NCBI RefSeq assembly: GCF_041438865.1
Contig: NZ_CP109450.1
Span: 3,396,501-3,460,500 of the forward strand
Direction: 5' to 3'
From: Streptomyces sp. NBC_01471
GTDB taxonomy: Bacteria; Actinomycetota; Actinomycetes; Streptomycetales; Streptomycetaceae
Length of the DNA: 64,000 nt
Shown here: one piece after another, positions 36,178 to 44,836 of the stretch
How positions within the stretch are numbered: the stretch's first letter is position 1
Layout: each line of letters opens with the position of its first letter
Made by a program: the position numbers and the translations under genes
The notes under the pieces: generated by a model
What the model saw: only the letters and a program-made list of their open reading frames with translations
Database searches by the model: none
What the model was told of the DNA's origin: nothing

Positions 36178-37605
36178 TCAGCTCTTCGTGAGGTAGCCGA
36201 GGCCCGGATGCACGTTCCGGTAGCCGTCGAGCAGCCTTCCCGCCACATTCACGGAGTCGACCAGCGGATGCAGGGCGAATGCCCGCACCGCGGCCCGCGC
36301 CGATCCGCTCTCCGCCGCCTCCAGTACGGAGCGCTCCACCGCCTTCACCGCTGCCACCAGGGCTGCCTCATGCCCCGTCAGCTGTGAAACCGGCAGCGGG
36401 CGAGGTCCGTTCGCGTCGACCCGGCACGGGACCTCGATGACGGCGGCCTCGTCGAGCACCGCGAGCGTACGGCCGGCGGCGACGGCATCGTCGTCATGGG
36501 CGGCGTTGCCACCGGGTGCGTTGCCGCCCGGTGCGTGGCCATCGGGTGCGTTGCCGTTGGGGACGTTGAGGATGAGGGTGGCGCTCTCGTCCCGCGCGAT
36601 GGCCCGCATCAGGGCCAGCGCGACGTTCTCGTACCCGCCCGATTCCAGGTCGTCAGCTTCCCGTTCGCCCGCCCCCGCCGCCTCGCGGTTCTCCGCCATG
36701 TACGTCGCCTCGCGCTCCGCACGGGTACGGTCCCAGGCCGCGAGCGCGGGCGTCGACGGGTGCGTCATCTCGTCGTAGAACCGGGCCTGCTGGTCGTGCA
36801 GGAAGGCGCCGCGGGTCTGCCCCGCCTGTTGGTAGGCGGCGACGGTCTCGCGGTTGAAGTAGTAGTAGTGCAAGTACTCGTTGGGGACCGAGCGGATCGA
36901 GCGCAGCCACTCCGCCCCGAAGAGCCTGCCCTCCTCGAAGGAAGTCAGCAGGCGCTCGTCGTCGAACAGCCGCGGCAGCACGTCCTGCTCGCCGACGTAC
37001 AGCCCGCGCAGCCAGCCCAGATGGTTCAGCCCCACGTAGTCGAGCCGCGCCGATCCGGGGTCCGCGCCCAGGACCCGGGCGACCCGGCGGCCGAGACCGA
37101 CCGGCGAGTCGCAGATCCCGACGACGCGGCGTCCGAGGTGGGCGGCCATCGCCTCGGTGACAAGACCCGCCGGGTTGGTGAAGTTGATGACCCAGGCGTC
37201 CGGGGCGAGCCGGGCCACCCGGCGGGCGATGTCGACGGCGACCGGGACCGTCCGGAGCCCGTACGCGATACCGCCCGCGCCGACGGTCTCCTGGCCGAGA
37301 ACGCCCTCGGCCAGCGCCACCCGCTCATCGGCCGCACGGCCCGCGAGCCCGCCCACCCGGATCGCGGAGAAGACGAAGTCGGCGCCGCGCAGGGCGTCGT
37401 CGAGGTCGGTGGTGGTACGGACCTCGGGCGCGTCCGCCACGCCCGCCGCCTGGTCGGCGAGGACGCGCGCCACGGCCGCCAGCCTGGCGGGGTCGAGGTC
37501 GTGGAGCGTGAGGTGGGTGACCCGGCCCGCGGCGTGGTCGCGCAGCAGCGCCCCGTACACCAGCGGCACCCGGAATCCACCGCCGCCGAGAATCGTGAGC
37601 CTCAC
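36178..37605 (-). CDS. Glycoside hydrolase family 4, 6-phospho-beta-glucosidase-like
   Basis: 475 aa. NAD-binding N-terminus MRLTILGGGGFRVPLVYGAL, the metal-binding Cys in VGICDSPVGLG and His in VGLNHLGWLRG are characteristic of GH4 enzymes, which use NAD+ and Mn2+ in a redox elimination mechanism. A Gly/Asn/Ala/Pro repeat (NGNAPDGHAPGGNAPGG) is inserted at about 350-375; the DNA there is four 15-base units (36503-36562). GTG start at 37605. No PTS or sugar-transport genes are adjacent. An enzyme for phospho-disaccharide hydrolysis is likely, exact substrate unknown. Confidence 0.9.
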   Translation of the reverse strand: MRLTILGGGGFRVPLVYGALLRDHAAGRVTHLTLHDLDPARLAAVARVLADQAAGVADAPEVRTTTDLDDALRGADFVFSAIRVGGLAGRAADERVALAEGVLGQETVGAGGIAYGLRTVPVAVDIARRVARLAPDAWVINFTNPAGLVTEAMAAHLGRRVVGICDSPVGLGRRVARVLGADPGSARLDYVGLNHLGWLRGLYVGEQDVLPRLFDDERLLTSFEEGRLFGAEWLRSIRSVPNEYLHYYYFNRETVAAYQQAGQTRGAFLHDQQARFYDEMTHPSTPALAAWDRTRAEREATYMAENREAAGAGEREADDLESGGYENVALALMRAIARDESATLILNVPNGNAPDGHAPGGNAPGGNAAHDDDAVAAGRTLAVLDEAAVIEVPCRVDANGPRPLPVSQLTGHEAALVAAVKAVERSVLEAAESGSARAAVRAFALHPLVDSVNVAGRLLDGYRNVHPGLGYLTKS

Positions 37606-37693
37606 CGTGCGCCTCCCGCTGTCCTCACCGAGTACGCCTTCCCCACCGTGTCCAGCCCTGTGTCCAGCCCCGTGTCCAGCCCCCGTGCCGCGG

Positions 37694-38899
37694 TCACAGC
37701 GCGCAACCCTGAGTGTCCACCTGCTGGTTCGCGGTGCGGCCCTTGGCGATGTCCTGGCGGATCTCGTCGGCCGAGAGCGCGTATCCAGTGTTGCTGTCGT
37801 CGAGCGACTTGGCGAAGACCACTCCGTACACCTTGCCCTCGGGGGTCAGCAGGGGGCCGCCGGAGTTGCCCTGCCGGACGGTCGTGTAGAGGGAGTAGAC
37901 GTCCCGGGTGACCGTCCCGCGGTGGTAGATGTCCGGGCCACTGGCGTTGATCCGGGCGCGGACCCGGGCGGAGCGGACGTCGTACGCGCCGTTCTCGGGG
38001 AAGCCGGCGACGATCGCGCTGTCATTGCTGTGCGCGTCGTGGTGGGTGTCGGTGAACTTCAGCGCGGGCGCGTGCAGGTCCGGCACGTCCAGGACGGCGA
38101 TGTCGCGCGACCAGTCGTAGAGCACGACCTTCGCGTCGTACAGCTTGCCCTCGCCGCCGATCTGCACGGTCGGTTCGCTGACACCGCCGACGACGTGGGC
38201 GTTGGTCATCACCCTGTGGTTGCCGAAGACGAAGCCGGAGCCCTCCAGGACCTTGCTGCACCCGGTCGCCGTGCCGACGACCTTGACGATGGACTTCTTG
38301 GCGCTCGTCACGACCGGGCTGTCGGCCAGCGCCGGGTCGGGCGGCTTGACCTCGGTGATCGGTTCGTTGGCGAACGGGCTGAAGACCTGGGGGAAGCCGT
38401 TCTGCGCGAGGACGGAGGTGAAGTCCGTGAACCAGGTGCTGGCCTGGGACGGCACCACCCGGGAGACCCCGATGAGCACCTTGGAGGTGCGGACCTCCTT
38501 GCCGAGGGTCGGCAGAGTCGTACCGGCCAGGGCCGATCCGATCAGCCACGCGACCAGCAGCATGGCCACCACGTTCACCAGCGCGCCACCGGTGGCGTCG
38601 AGTGCGCGCGCGGGTGACCAGGTGATGAAGCGGCGCAGTTTGTTGCCCAGGTGGGTGGTGAGGGCCTGGCCGACCGAGGCGCACACGATCACGATGATGA
38701 CCGCGACGACCGTGGCTGTGGTGGAGACTTCGGACTTCTCCGTCAGCTCGTCCCAGATGATGGGCAGTACGTAGACGGCGACGATGCCGCCCCCGAGAAA
38801 GCCGATCACCGACAGGATGCCGACGACGAAACCCTGGCGGTAACCGATGACCGCGAACCACACAGCGGCCAGCAGCAGCAGGATGTCCAGCACGTTCAC
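37694..38899 (-). CDS. MarP-like membrane serine protease
   Basis: 401 aa. Four N-terminal helices form a CvpA/colicin-V-production-type domain (about 1-110), followed by a periplasmic-side trypsin-like domain with His in VMTNAHVVGG, Asp in WSRDIAVLDV and Ser in VRQGNSGGPLL. The M. tuberculosis homologue MarP (Rv3671c) is needed for acid and oxidative stress survival. Two cysteines (TATGCSKV and DTQGCAL) may form the conserved disulfide. GTG start at 38899. The next gene upstream on this strand is the CoA pyrophosphatase, 120 bases away. Confidence 0.94.
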   Translation of the reverse strand: MNVLDILLLLAAVWFAVIGYRQGFVVGILSVIGFLGGGIVAVYVLPIIWDELTEKSEVSTTATVVAVIIVIVCASVGQALTTHLGNKLRRFITWSPARALDATGGALVNVVAMLLVAWLIGSALAGTTLPTLGKEVRTSKVLIGVSRVVPSQASTWFTDFTSVLAQNGFPQVFSPFANEPITEVKPPDPALADSPVVTSAKKSIVKVVGTATGCSKVLEGSGFVFGNHRVMTNAHVVGGVSEPTVQIGGEGKLYDAKVVLYDWSRDIAVLDVPDLHAPALKFTDTHHDAHSNDSAIVAGFPENGAYDVRSARVRARINASGPDIYHRGTVTRDVYSLYTTVRQGNSGGPLLTPEGKVYGVVFAKSLDDSNTGYALSADEIRQDIAKGRTANQQVDTQGCAL

Positions 38900-39019
38900 C
38901 GTCGGGAGCCTCGCTTTTCGTCGCCGCCGGTCACGGTCCGCCGGCCGGTGGTGCGGCCCGTCGGTGAGCCGCAGTGGTTCGCAGCGTCGCCCGAGTGGCC
39001 CAGTACGTCGGCCACCCTG

Positions 39020-39730
39020 TCATGCGCGCCAGTCGAGCGGGACCTGTCTGGAGCGGTCCCAGGCCTGTTCCCAGCCCGCGAAGTGCAGAATTCGGTCGAT
39101 CACGCCAGCAGTGAAGCCCCAGACCAGGGCGGATTCGACCAGAAATGCGGGGCCCCGGTGACCGCGCGGGTGCACAGTCGTCACCCGGTTGGCGGGATCC
39201 GTGAGATCCGCCACGGGAACCGTGAAGACCCGGGCCGTCTCGCCGCTGTCCACGGCCCGGACCGGAGTGCGCTCGCGCCACCAGCCGAGCACCGGCGTCA
39301 CGACGAAGCCGCTCACCGGGATGTAGAGCCGGGGCAGCACGCCGAAGAGCTGCACGCCCGCGGGATCGAGACCGGTCTCCTCCTGAGCCTCGCGCAGCGC
39401 CGCCCGCAGCGGGCCGGTGGTCTGCGGGTCACCGTCGCCGGGGTCGAGGGAACCGCCGGGGAAGGAGGGCTGTCCCGCGTGGGAGCGCAGGCTGGAGGCC
39501 CGCTCCATCAGCAGCAGCTCGGGCCCGGCCGGGCCCTCGCCGAAGAGGACCAGCACGGCGGACTGCCGCCCGCCGCCGCTCTCGGGTGGCAGGAACCGGC
39601 TGAGCTGCTCGGGACGCACCGTGTCGGCCGCGCGCGCCACGGGTGCCAGCCATTCGGGCAGCCCGGACTGCGTCACGGCGACCGGGCTCTCCTGAGTCCG
39701 GTCCGTGTGTCTCTCTCCAGCGCGCGTCAT
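39020..39730 (-). CDS. CoA pyrophosphatase, NUDIX family
   Basis: 236 aa. The UPF0035-type motif LMERASSLRSHAGQPSFPGG plus the NUDIX box (GGSLDPGDGD...REAQEETGL) fit enzymes that cleave CoA and its derivatives to 3',5'-ADP and phosphopantetheine. ATG at 39730 is preceded by GGAAGGGGCGG. Syntenic with Rv3672c. Confidence 0.92.
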   Translation of the reverse strand: MTRAGERHTDRTQESPVAVTQSGLPEWLAPVARAADTVRPEQLSRFLPPESGGGRQSAVLVLFGEGPAGPELLLMERASSLRSHAGQPSFPGGSLDPGDGDPQTTGPLRAALREAQEETGLDPAGVQLFGVLPRLYIPVSGFVVTPVLGWWRERTPVRAVDSGETARVFTVPVADLTDPANRVTTVHPRGHRGPAFLVESALVWGFTAGVIDRILHFAGWEQAWDRSRQVPLDWRA

Positions 39731-39765
39731 CGGCACCCCCGCCCCTTCCAACGCCTGCGGCGGGC

Positions 39766-39858
39766 CTGATCGTTCCGCACGGACGGGTGATTCCGCACGC
39801 CGGGGTGCTCGCACAAGCCGGGCTGATTGCGCACGCCGGGGCTGTTCCGCACGCCGGG
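39766..39858. repeat. Degenerate 18-base tandem repeats
   Basis: About five units of the type ttccgcacgccggggtg lie head-to-tail between nth and the CoA pyrophosphatase gene; two units (near 39789 and 39843) are identical for 17 bases. Confidence 0.7.
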
Positions 39859-39893
39859 GTGACTCCGGCCCTGTGGGCCGGTGCGCGCCGCCG

Positions 39894-40994
39894 TCACCCG
39901 GCCGCCATCGGTGGAGCAGGCTGCCCGGGATAGTCCGCCGGAGGCTTCAGCCGCTGTCCGGGCTGCCCGCCCTTCTCGTACTTCAGCAGCTTCCGCGCCT
40001 TCTCCGGGTCCGTCTCGCCCTCGCCGTACGAAGGACAGAGCGGCGCGATCGGGCAGGCGCCGCAGGCCGGTTTACGGGCGTGGCAGATCCGGCGGCCGTG
40101 GAAGACGACCCGGTGCGAGAGCATCGTCCAGTCGCTCTCGGGGAAGAGCGCGCAGATCTCCGCCTCGACCTTCTCCGGGTCCTCCTGCTCGGTCCACTTC
40201 CAGCGGCGCACCAGCCGTCCGAAATGGGTGTCCACAGTGATTCCCGGGACTCCGAAAGCATTGCCGAGAACAACATTTGCTGTTTTCCGACCGACTCCGG
40301 GCAGCGACACCAGGTCTTCGAGCCGACCCGGCACCTCACCGCCGAAGTTGTCCCTGATGGCGGTGGACAGCCCCAGGACCGACCTCGCCTTCGCCCGGAA
40401 GAACCCGGTCGGCCGCAGGATCTGCTCCAGTTCCTCGGGGTCCGCCGCAGCCATGTCCTCCGGTGTCGGGAACTTCGCGAAGAGTCCGGGCGTCGTCTGG
40501 TTGACCCGGAGGTCGGTGGTCTGGGCGGAGAGGACCGTCGCGACCAGCAGCTCGAAGGGGTTCTCGAAGTCGAGCTCGGGATGGGCGTACGGATAGACCT
40601 CGGCCAGCTCGTCGTTGATCCGGCGCGCCCGGCGGACCAGGGCGGCGTGGGACTCGGACCGGGGAATCTTGACGGCGTCCGGCGAAGGCCCGGCCTTCTT
40701 GGCAGGCGCGGCTTTCTTCCCCGTCACGGCCTTCTTGGCAGGCGCGGCCTTCTTCGCGGACGCGGCTTTCTTCGCAGGCACAGCCTTCTTGGCAGGCGCG
40801 GCTTTCTTCACGGACGCGGCCTTCTTCGCGGGCACAGCCTTCTTCGCGGGCACAACGCTCTTTGCCGCCGCAGTCTTCTTAGCCGCAGCAGCTTTCTCAG
40901 CAGGCGCGGCCTTCCGTGCGGGCGCGGCCCTCTTCGCGGCCGTTCTCGCAACCTGCTTCCCGGCTTCCTCCGCCGGTCCAGCCGCCTCTGCCAT
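39894..40994 (-). CDS. nth: Endonuclease III with lysine-rich N-terminal tail
   Basis: 366 aa from ATG 40994 (AAGGGGG upstream; GTG at 41009 is an alternative). The first about 100 residues are a tail of repeated PAKKA/AKKAAP units, like histone H1 or HupS tails. The catalytic domain has the helix-hairpin-helix [14 protein letters not shown] (catalytic Lys), Asp in VDTHFGRL and the 4Fe-4S loop [17 protein letters not shown]. It excises oxidised pyrimidines and nicks abasic sites. The tail likely increases DNA binding. Confidence 0.95.
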   Translation of the reverse strand: MAEAAGPAEEAGKQVARTAAKRAAPARKAAPAEKAAAAKKTAAAKSVVPAKKAVPAKKAASVKKAAPAKKAVPAKKAASAKKAAPAKKAVTGKKAAPAKKAGPSPDAVKIPRSESHAALVRRARRINDELAEVYPYAHPELDFENPFELLVATVLSAQTTDLRVNQTTPGLFAKFPTPEDMAAADPEELEQILRPTGFFRAKARSVLGLSTAIRDNFGGEVPGRLEDLVSLPGVGRKTANVVLGNAFGVPGITVDTHFGRLVRRWKWTEQEDPEKVEAEICALFPESDWTMLSHRVVFHGRRICHARKPACGACPIAPLCPSYGEGETDPEKARKLLKYEKGGQPGQRLKPPADYPGQPAPPMAAG

Positions 40995-41243
40995 CTCGGC
41001 CCCCTTCACCGGTTCACCGGTTTCATCGCGTTTGCGGCCTTTTTCGCCCGGGTGGGCGACTGTTCGCCCACAGCAGAATTACGGCTCGGAGACACTCGTT
41101 CAGCCCCCTGACCCTCTGCTCTCACCGGCGATTTGGACACCCGGCCAGCCTAGAGCCAGACACCGACAACCGCCCCGGTCACAGCCAATTCCCAACCCAA
41201 TCGGCCCCCTCCCGCACAAGCCGCAGCGTCAGTACGTCAAACT

Positions 41244-41257
41244 TGTGACTGATCACA
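41244..41257 (+). promoter_or_regulatory. Crp-like half-sites upstream of crp
   Basis: TGTGA-ctga-TCACA lies 67 bases before the crp start codon. The arms equal those of the Crp/FNR consensus but the spacer is 4 rather than 6 bases. It may be an autoregulatory site. The remainder of the nth-crp divergent gap (40995-41324) shows no gene. Confidence 0.45.
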
Positions 41258-41324
41258 CTGATTGACCCGTCCGGCATGATGGGAACCAGCCAGTTCCCTG
41301 AGCAGGTCGACAAGGAGAGAACTC

Positions 41325-41999
41325 GTGGACGACGTTCTGCGGCGCGCCCCGCTCTTCGCGGCGCTCGATGACGAGCAGGCTGCTGAGCTGCGCGCCTCGA
41401 TGAGTGAGGTGACGCTCGCCCGCGGCGACGCCCTCTTCCACGAGGGCGACCCCGGCGACCGCCTCTATGTGGTCACCGAGGGCAAGGTAAAGCTGCACCG
41501 CACTTCCCCCGACGGCCGCGAGAACATGCTGGCGGTCCTCGGCCCCGGCGAGCTGATCGGCGAGCTGTCCCTCTTCGACCCGGGCCCGCGTACCGCCACG
41601 GCGTCGGCGCTGACCGAGGTCAAGCTGCTCGGCCTGGGCCACGGTGACCTCCAGCCCTGGCTGAATGTGCGCCCCGAGGTGGCCACGGCGCTGCTGCGCG
41701 CGGTCGCCCGCCGCCTGCGCAAGACCAACGACCAGATGTCCGACCTGGTCTTCTCGGACGTCCCCGGCCGGGTCGCCCGCGCGCTCCTCGACCTCTCACG
41801 CCGCTTCGGTGTGCAGTCGGAAGAGGGCATCCACGTGGTCCACGACCTCACCCAGGAGGAACTGGCCCAGCTGGTCGGCGCCTCCCGAGAGACGGTCAAC
41901 AAGGCCCTCGCCGACTTCGCCGGCCGTGGCTGGCTCCGGCTGGAGGCCCGTGCGGTGATCCTGCTGGACGTGGAGCGCCTCGCGAAGCGGTCCCGCTAG
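41325..41999 (+). CDS. crp: Cyclic AMP receptor protein Crp
   Basis: 224 aa. N-terminal cyclic-nucleotide-binding domain (FHEGDPGDRLYVVTEGKVKL, GELIGELSLFDPGPRTATASA) and C-terminal winged helix-turn-helix (LTQEELAQLVGASRETVNKALADF). In S. coelicolor Crp controls germination and antibiotic production. GTG start at 41325 with AAGGAGAGAACTC. Its transcription terminator downstream is interrupted by an insertion sequence. Syntenic with Rv3676. Confidence 0.96.
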   Translation: MDDVLRRAPLFAALDDEQAAELRASMSEVTLARGDALFHEGDPGDRLYVVTEGKVKLHRTSPDGRENMLAVLGPGELIGELSLFDPGPRTATASALTEVKLLGLGHGDLQPWLNVRPEVATALLRAVARRLRKTNDQMSDLVFSDVPGRVARALLDLSRRFGVQSEEGIHVVHDLTQEELAQLVGASRETVNKALADFAGRGWLRLEARAVILLDVERLAKRSR

Positions 42000-42094
42000 C
42001 CCGGCCCGTTCCGCCCGTAGATAAGCCCGTACCTACATTGAGGGGGCGCCCGCCCGGAGTGGATGCTGTTGGTCAATTCCGTCCCTCTGCGTGA

Positions 42095-42135
42095 CGTCGG
42101 CCTTCAAGACCTGGTTGTGGTCTTGAAGGCCGACG
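42095..42135 (+). other. 17-bp hairpin at the left end of the IS
   Basis: cgtcggccttcaagacc (42095-42111) and ggtcttgaaggccgacg (42119-42135) pair perfectly around a 7-base loop just before the transposase start. Such structures can block read-through from outside promoters into the transposase gene. Confidence 0.75.
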
Positions 42136-42157
42136 TTGTCGTATGGGGTGGATGTTG

Positions 42158-43840
42158 ATGTCGATGCAGCCGAAGGGGCCGGGGGAGATTCCGGTAGAGA
42201 CAGTGCGGGTGGCCCGGGCCGCGTTCCCGAAGGGGAGTCTGGCGATCCGGGTGCGGGACGAGCTGGGGGTGCTGTTCGCGGATGAGGAGTTCGCGGACCT
42301 GTTTGCCTCGCGGGGCCGGCCTGCTTGGTCGCCGGGCGGGCTGGGGCTGGTGTCGGTGTTGCAGTTCGTGGAAGGACTGACCGACCGGCAGGCCGCGGAG
42401 GCGGTGCGAGCACGGATCGATTACAAGTACGCACTCGGGCTGCGGCTGGACGATCCGGGCTTCGATTTCTCGGTGTTGTCGGAGTTCCGGGACCGGCTGG
42501 CTGGAGCGGATGGCGGGCGCCGTGTCTTGGATGGTGTGCTGGCTGCCGCCCGGGAGAAGGGGCTGCTGAAGAGCGCGGGCCGGGCCCGTACCGACTCCAC
42601 GCATGTGCTGTCGTCGGCGCGTGAACTGTGCTGGCTGGAGCAGGTGGCCGAGACGCTGCGGGCGGCGTTGAACGCGCTGGCTCAGGCCGCTCCGGGCTGG
42701 TTGTCCGAGGTTGCGGAGCCGGACTGGTTCAGGCACTACGCGGCCAGGGCCGAGGACACCAGGTTCCCCAAGGCCCGCACCAAGCGGGACGAGGTGGGGT
42801 CGCGAATCGGGCGGGACGGCACCCTCCTGCTGGAAGCGGTCTTCGCTGCTGACGCGCCCGCGGCCGTGCGCGCACTGGACGAGGTGGAGATCCTGCGCCA
42901 GGTCTGGGTCCAGCACTTCCACCGGGTGGAGGGCGAGGTGAGGCGACGGGGCCCAAAAGACCGCCCGCCGGGCGCGTTGCGCCTGGTCAACCCTTATGAC
43001 CCGGAGGCCCGTGTCGGGGTCAAGCGGGACACGATGTGGGACGGCTACAAGGTCCACCTCACCGAGACCTGCGAGCCCGGTGTCCCGAATCTGATCACCA
43101 ACGTGGCCACCACAGTGGCCACCGTGCCCGACAGCATCATGGCGGCGGACATCCACGCGGCCCTGGCGGACCGGGGCTGCCTGCCAGCCGAGCACTGGGT
43201 GGACGCCGGCTACCCCAATGCCGCCCAGATCGTCACCGCCCGCCACACCCACGGCGTCGACCTGCAAGGACCCCTCGCCGACAACACCACCACCCAGTCC
43301 GACGGCCCCTACAGCCTTGACGCGTTCACCATCGACTGGGAGGGAGAACAGGTGACCTGCCCCGGCGACGTCACCACCACCCAGTGGTATCCCCGCACCG
43401 ACTCAGGCGGCCGAGCGGTGATCCGCGTCCGGTTCCGCCACAGCGAATGCCGCCCCTGCCCGCACCGCACCGACTGCCTGGGCTCACCCACCGGACAACG
43501 CCGCGAGATCATGCTGCGTCCCCGCGAGGAACACCAGGCGATCCACGACCGCCGCGCCGAACAGCACACCGACGCCTGGAAGCAGCGCTACCAGGTCCGC
43601 GCCGGCGTCGAAGGCACCATCTCCCAAGCAGTCGGGCGCTGCGACCTGCGCAGAACCCGCTACCGCGGGCTGACGAAAACCAGCCTCCAGCACCAACTCA
43701 CCGGCGCCGCGATCAACCTCATCCGCATCGACGCCCACCACACCGACGCCCCACGAGCCCGCACCCGCGTCAGCCACTTCGCAAAACTTCGCCCCGCCGA
43801 CCAACCAGCCGACGGGGCGAAGCACCAGGGACGGAATTGA
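42158..43840 (+). CDS. IS1182-family transposase
   Basis: 560 aa DDE transposase. The N-terminal domain (about 20-130) contains FADLFASRGRPAWSPG and QFVEGLTDRQAAEAVRARIDYKYALGL, typical of the DUF772 part; catalytic-region segments include GRARTDSTHVL, VDAGYPNA and a late YQVRAGVEGTISQAV with the Glu. A cysteine cluster (CRPCPHRTDC) is a zinc-binding insert. ATG 42158 has GGGGTGG six bases upstream; in-frame ATGs at 42143 and 42152 also exist. The reading frame is undamaged. Confidence 0.93.
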   Translation: MSMQPKGPGEIPVETVRVARAAFPKGSLAIRVRDELGVLFADEEFADLFASRGRPAWSPGGLGLVSVLQFVEGLTDRQAAEAVRARIDYKYALGLRLDDPGFDFSVLSEFRDRLAGADGGRRVLDGVLAAAREKGLLKSAGRARTDSTHVLSSARELCWLEQVAETLRAALNALAQAAPGWLSEVAEPDWFRHYAARAEDTRFPKARTKRDEVGSRIGRDGTLLLEAVFAADAPAAVRALDEVEILRQVWVQHFHRVEGEVRRRGPKDRPPGALRLVNPYDPEARVGVKRDTMWDGYKVHLTETCEPGVPNLITNVATTVATVPDSIMAADIHAALADRGCLPAEHWVDAGYPNAAQIVTARHTHGVDLQGPLADNTTTQSDGPYSLDAFTIDWEGEQVTCPGDVTTTQWYPRTDSGGRAVIRVRFRHSECRPCPHRTDCLGSPTGQRREIMLRPREEHQAIHDRRAEQHTDAWKQRYQVRAGVEGTISQAVGRCDLRRTRYRGLTKTSLQHQLTGAAINLIRIDAHHTDAPRARTRVSHFAKLRPADQPADGAKHQGRN

Positions 43841-43911
43841 CCAACAGCATCCCCGGAGTGGGGCGCCCCCTCGACGTAGGTCCGCGCAGGCTCAGCCCTC
43901 GGCCGCCCCGC

Positions 43912-44742
43912 TCAGATCAGCCCGTGCTCCCGCAGGTACTCCAGCTGCGCCCGTACCGACAGCTCGGCCGCGGGCCAGAGCGACCGGTCGACGTCCGCGT
44001 ACACCTGCGCGACGACCTCCGAAGCCGTCGTGAAGCCGTTCTCGGCGGCCGTCTCCACCTGGGCGAGCCGGTTGGCGCGGTGCGCGAGGTAGAAGTCGAC
44101 GGCCCCCTGCGCGTCCTCCAGTACGGGCCCGTGTCCCGGAAGCACCGTGTGCACCCCGTCGTCCACCGTCAGCGAGCGCAGCCGCCGCAGCGAGTCCAGA
44201 TAGTCGCCGAGCCGTCCGTCCGGATGCGCGACCAGCGTCGTCCCGCGGCCGAGGACCGTGTCGCCCGTCAGCACCGCCCGGTCGGCCGGGAGGTGGAAGC
44301 AGAGCGAGTCGGCGGTGTGCCCCGGCGTCGGTACGACCCGGAGCTCCAGGCCGCCGGTGGTGATGACGTCCCCGGCTCCGAGTCCCTCGTCACCGAGGCG
44401 CAGCGCGGGATCCAGCGCCCGTACGGACGTCCCCGTCAGCTCGGCGAACCGGGCCGCGCCCTCCGCGTGGTCCGGGTGGCCGTGCGTCAGGAGCGTCAGC
44501 GCGACGCGTTTGCCCGCACCCGCCGCCGTCGCGACGACGGCCTTCAGGTGCGTGTCGTCGAGCGGTCCCGGGTCGATGACGACCGCCAGGTCGGAGTCCG
44601 GCTCGGCGACGATCCAGGTGTTGGTGCCGTCGAGCGTCATCGCGGACGCGTTCGGCGCCAGGACATTGACTGCCCGTGAGGTGGCGGGCCCGGACAGGAC
44701 CCCGCCCCTGGGCTGGCCGGGGAGGGCTGCGGCATCACTCAC
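43912..44742 (-). CDS. Metallo-beta-lactamase-fold hydrolase
   Basis: 276 aa. Zinc motif LTHGHPDHAEG, PTPGHTADS and GHGPVL are intact; the C-terminal winged-helix-like extension (ENGFTTASEVVAQVYADVDRSLW, EYLREHGLI) resembles LACTB2-type RNases/glyoxalase II-like enzymes. The GTG at 44742 has AGGAG upstream; an open frame extends to 44883 but overlaps the NUDIX gene and is low-complexity. Substrate unknown. Convergent with crp; syntenic with Rv3677c. Confidence 0.9.
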   Translation of the reverse strand: MSDAAALPGQPRGGVLSGPATSRAVNVLAPNASAMTLDGTNTWIVAEPDSDLAVVIDPGPLDDTHLKAVVATAAGAGKRVALTLLTHGHPDHAEGAARFAELTGTSVRALDPALRLGDEGLGAGDVITTGGLELRVVPTPGHTADSLCFHLPADRAVLTGDTVLGRGTTLVAHPDGRLGDYLDSLRRLRSLTVDDGVHTVLPGHGPVLEDAQGAVDFYLAHRANRLAQVETAAENGFTTASEVVAQVYADVDRSLWPAAELSVRAQLEYLREHGLI

Positions 44743-44836
44743 GCGGGGGCTCCTGTCGTCCTGGCCGTCACTGGGGCCGCAACTCGGTCTGTCACTCGGG
44801 CTGTCACGCGGGCCGTCGCTTCGGGGACCCGGCCGG

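Larger units (their letters stand above)
42061..43852 (+). mobile_element. IS1182-family insertion sequence, intact
   Basis: About 1.79 kb bounded by perfect 26-base terminal inverted repeats, 42061-42086 (GGATGCTGTTGGTCAATTCC...) and 43827-43852. Flanks carry a direct duplication: ccggagt if the ends are GG/CC, or cccggagtg (42053-42061 and 43852-43860) if the element starts one base further in. One full-length transposase is inside, so it may be active. The insertion point is the loop of a terminator hairpin. Confidence 0.93.
42031..43881. terminator. Shared crp/MBL terminator hairpin split by the IS
   Basis: The left arm (acctacattgagggggcgcc plus c, 42031-42051) and the right arm (43861-43881) are reverse complements in 19 of 21 positions. 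Removing the IS and one target copy brings them together around a 10-base loop (gcccggagtg). It is the natural bidirectional terminator between convergent crp and the MBL gene. Confidence 0.8.
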
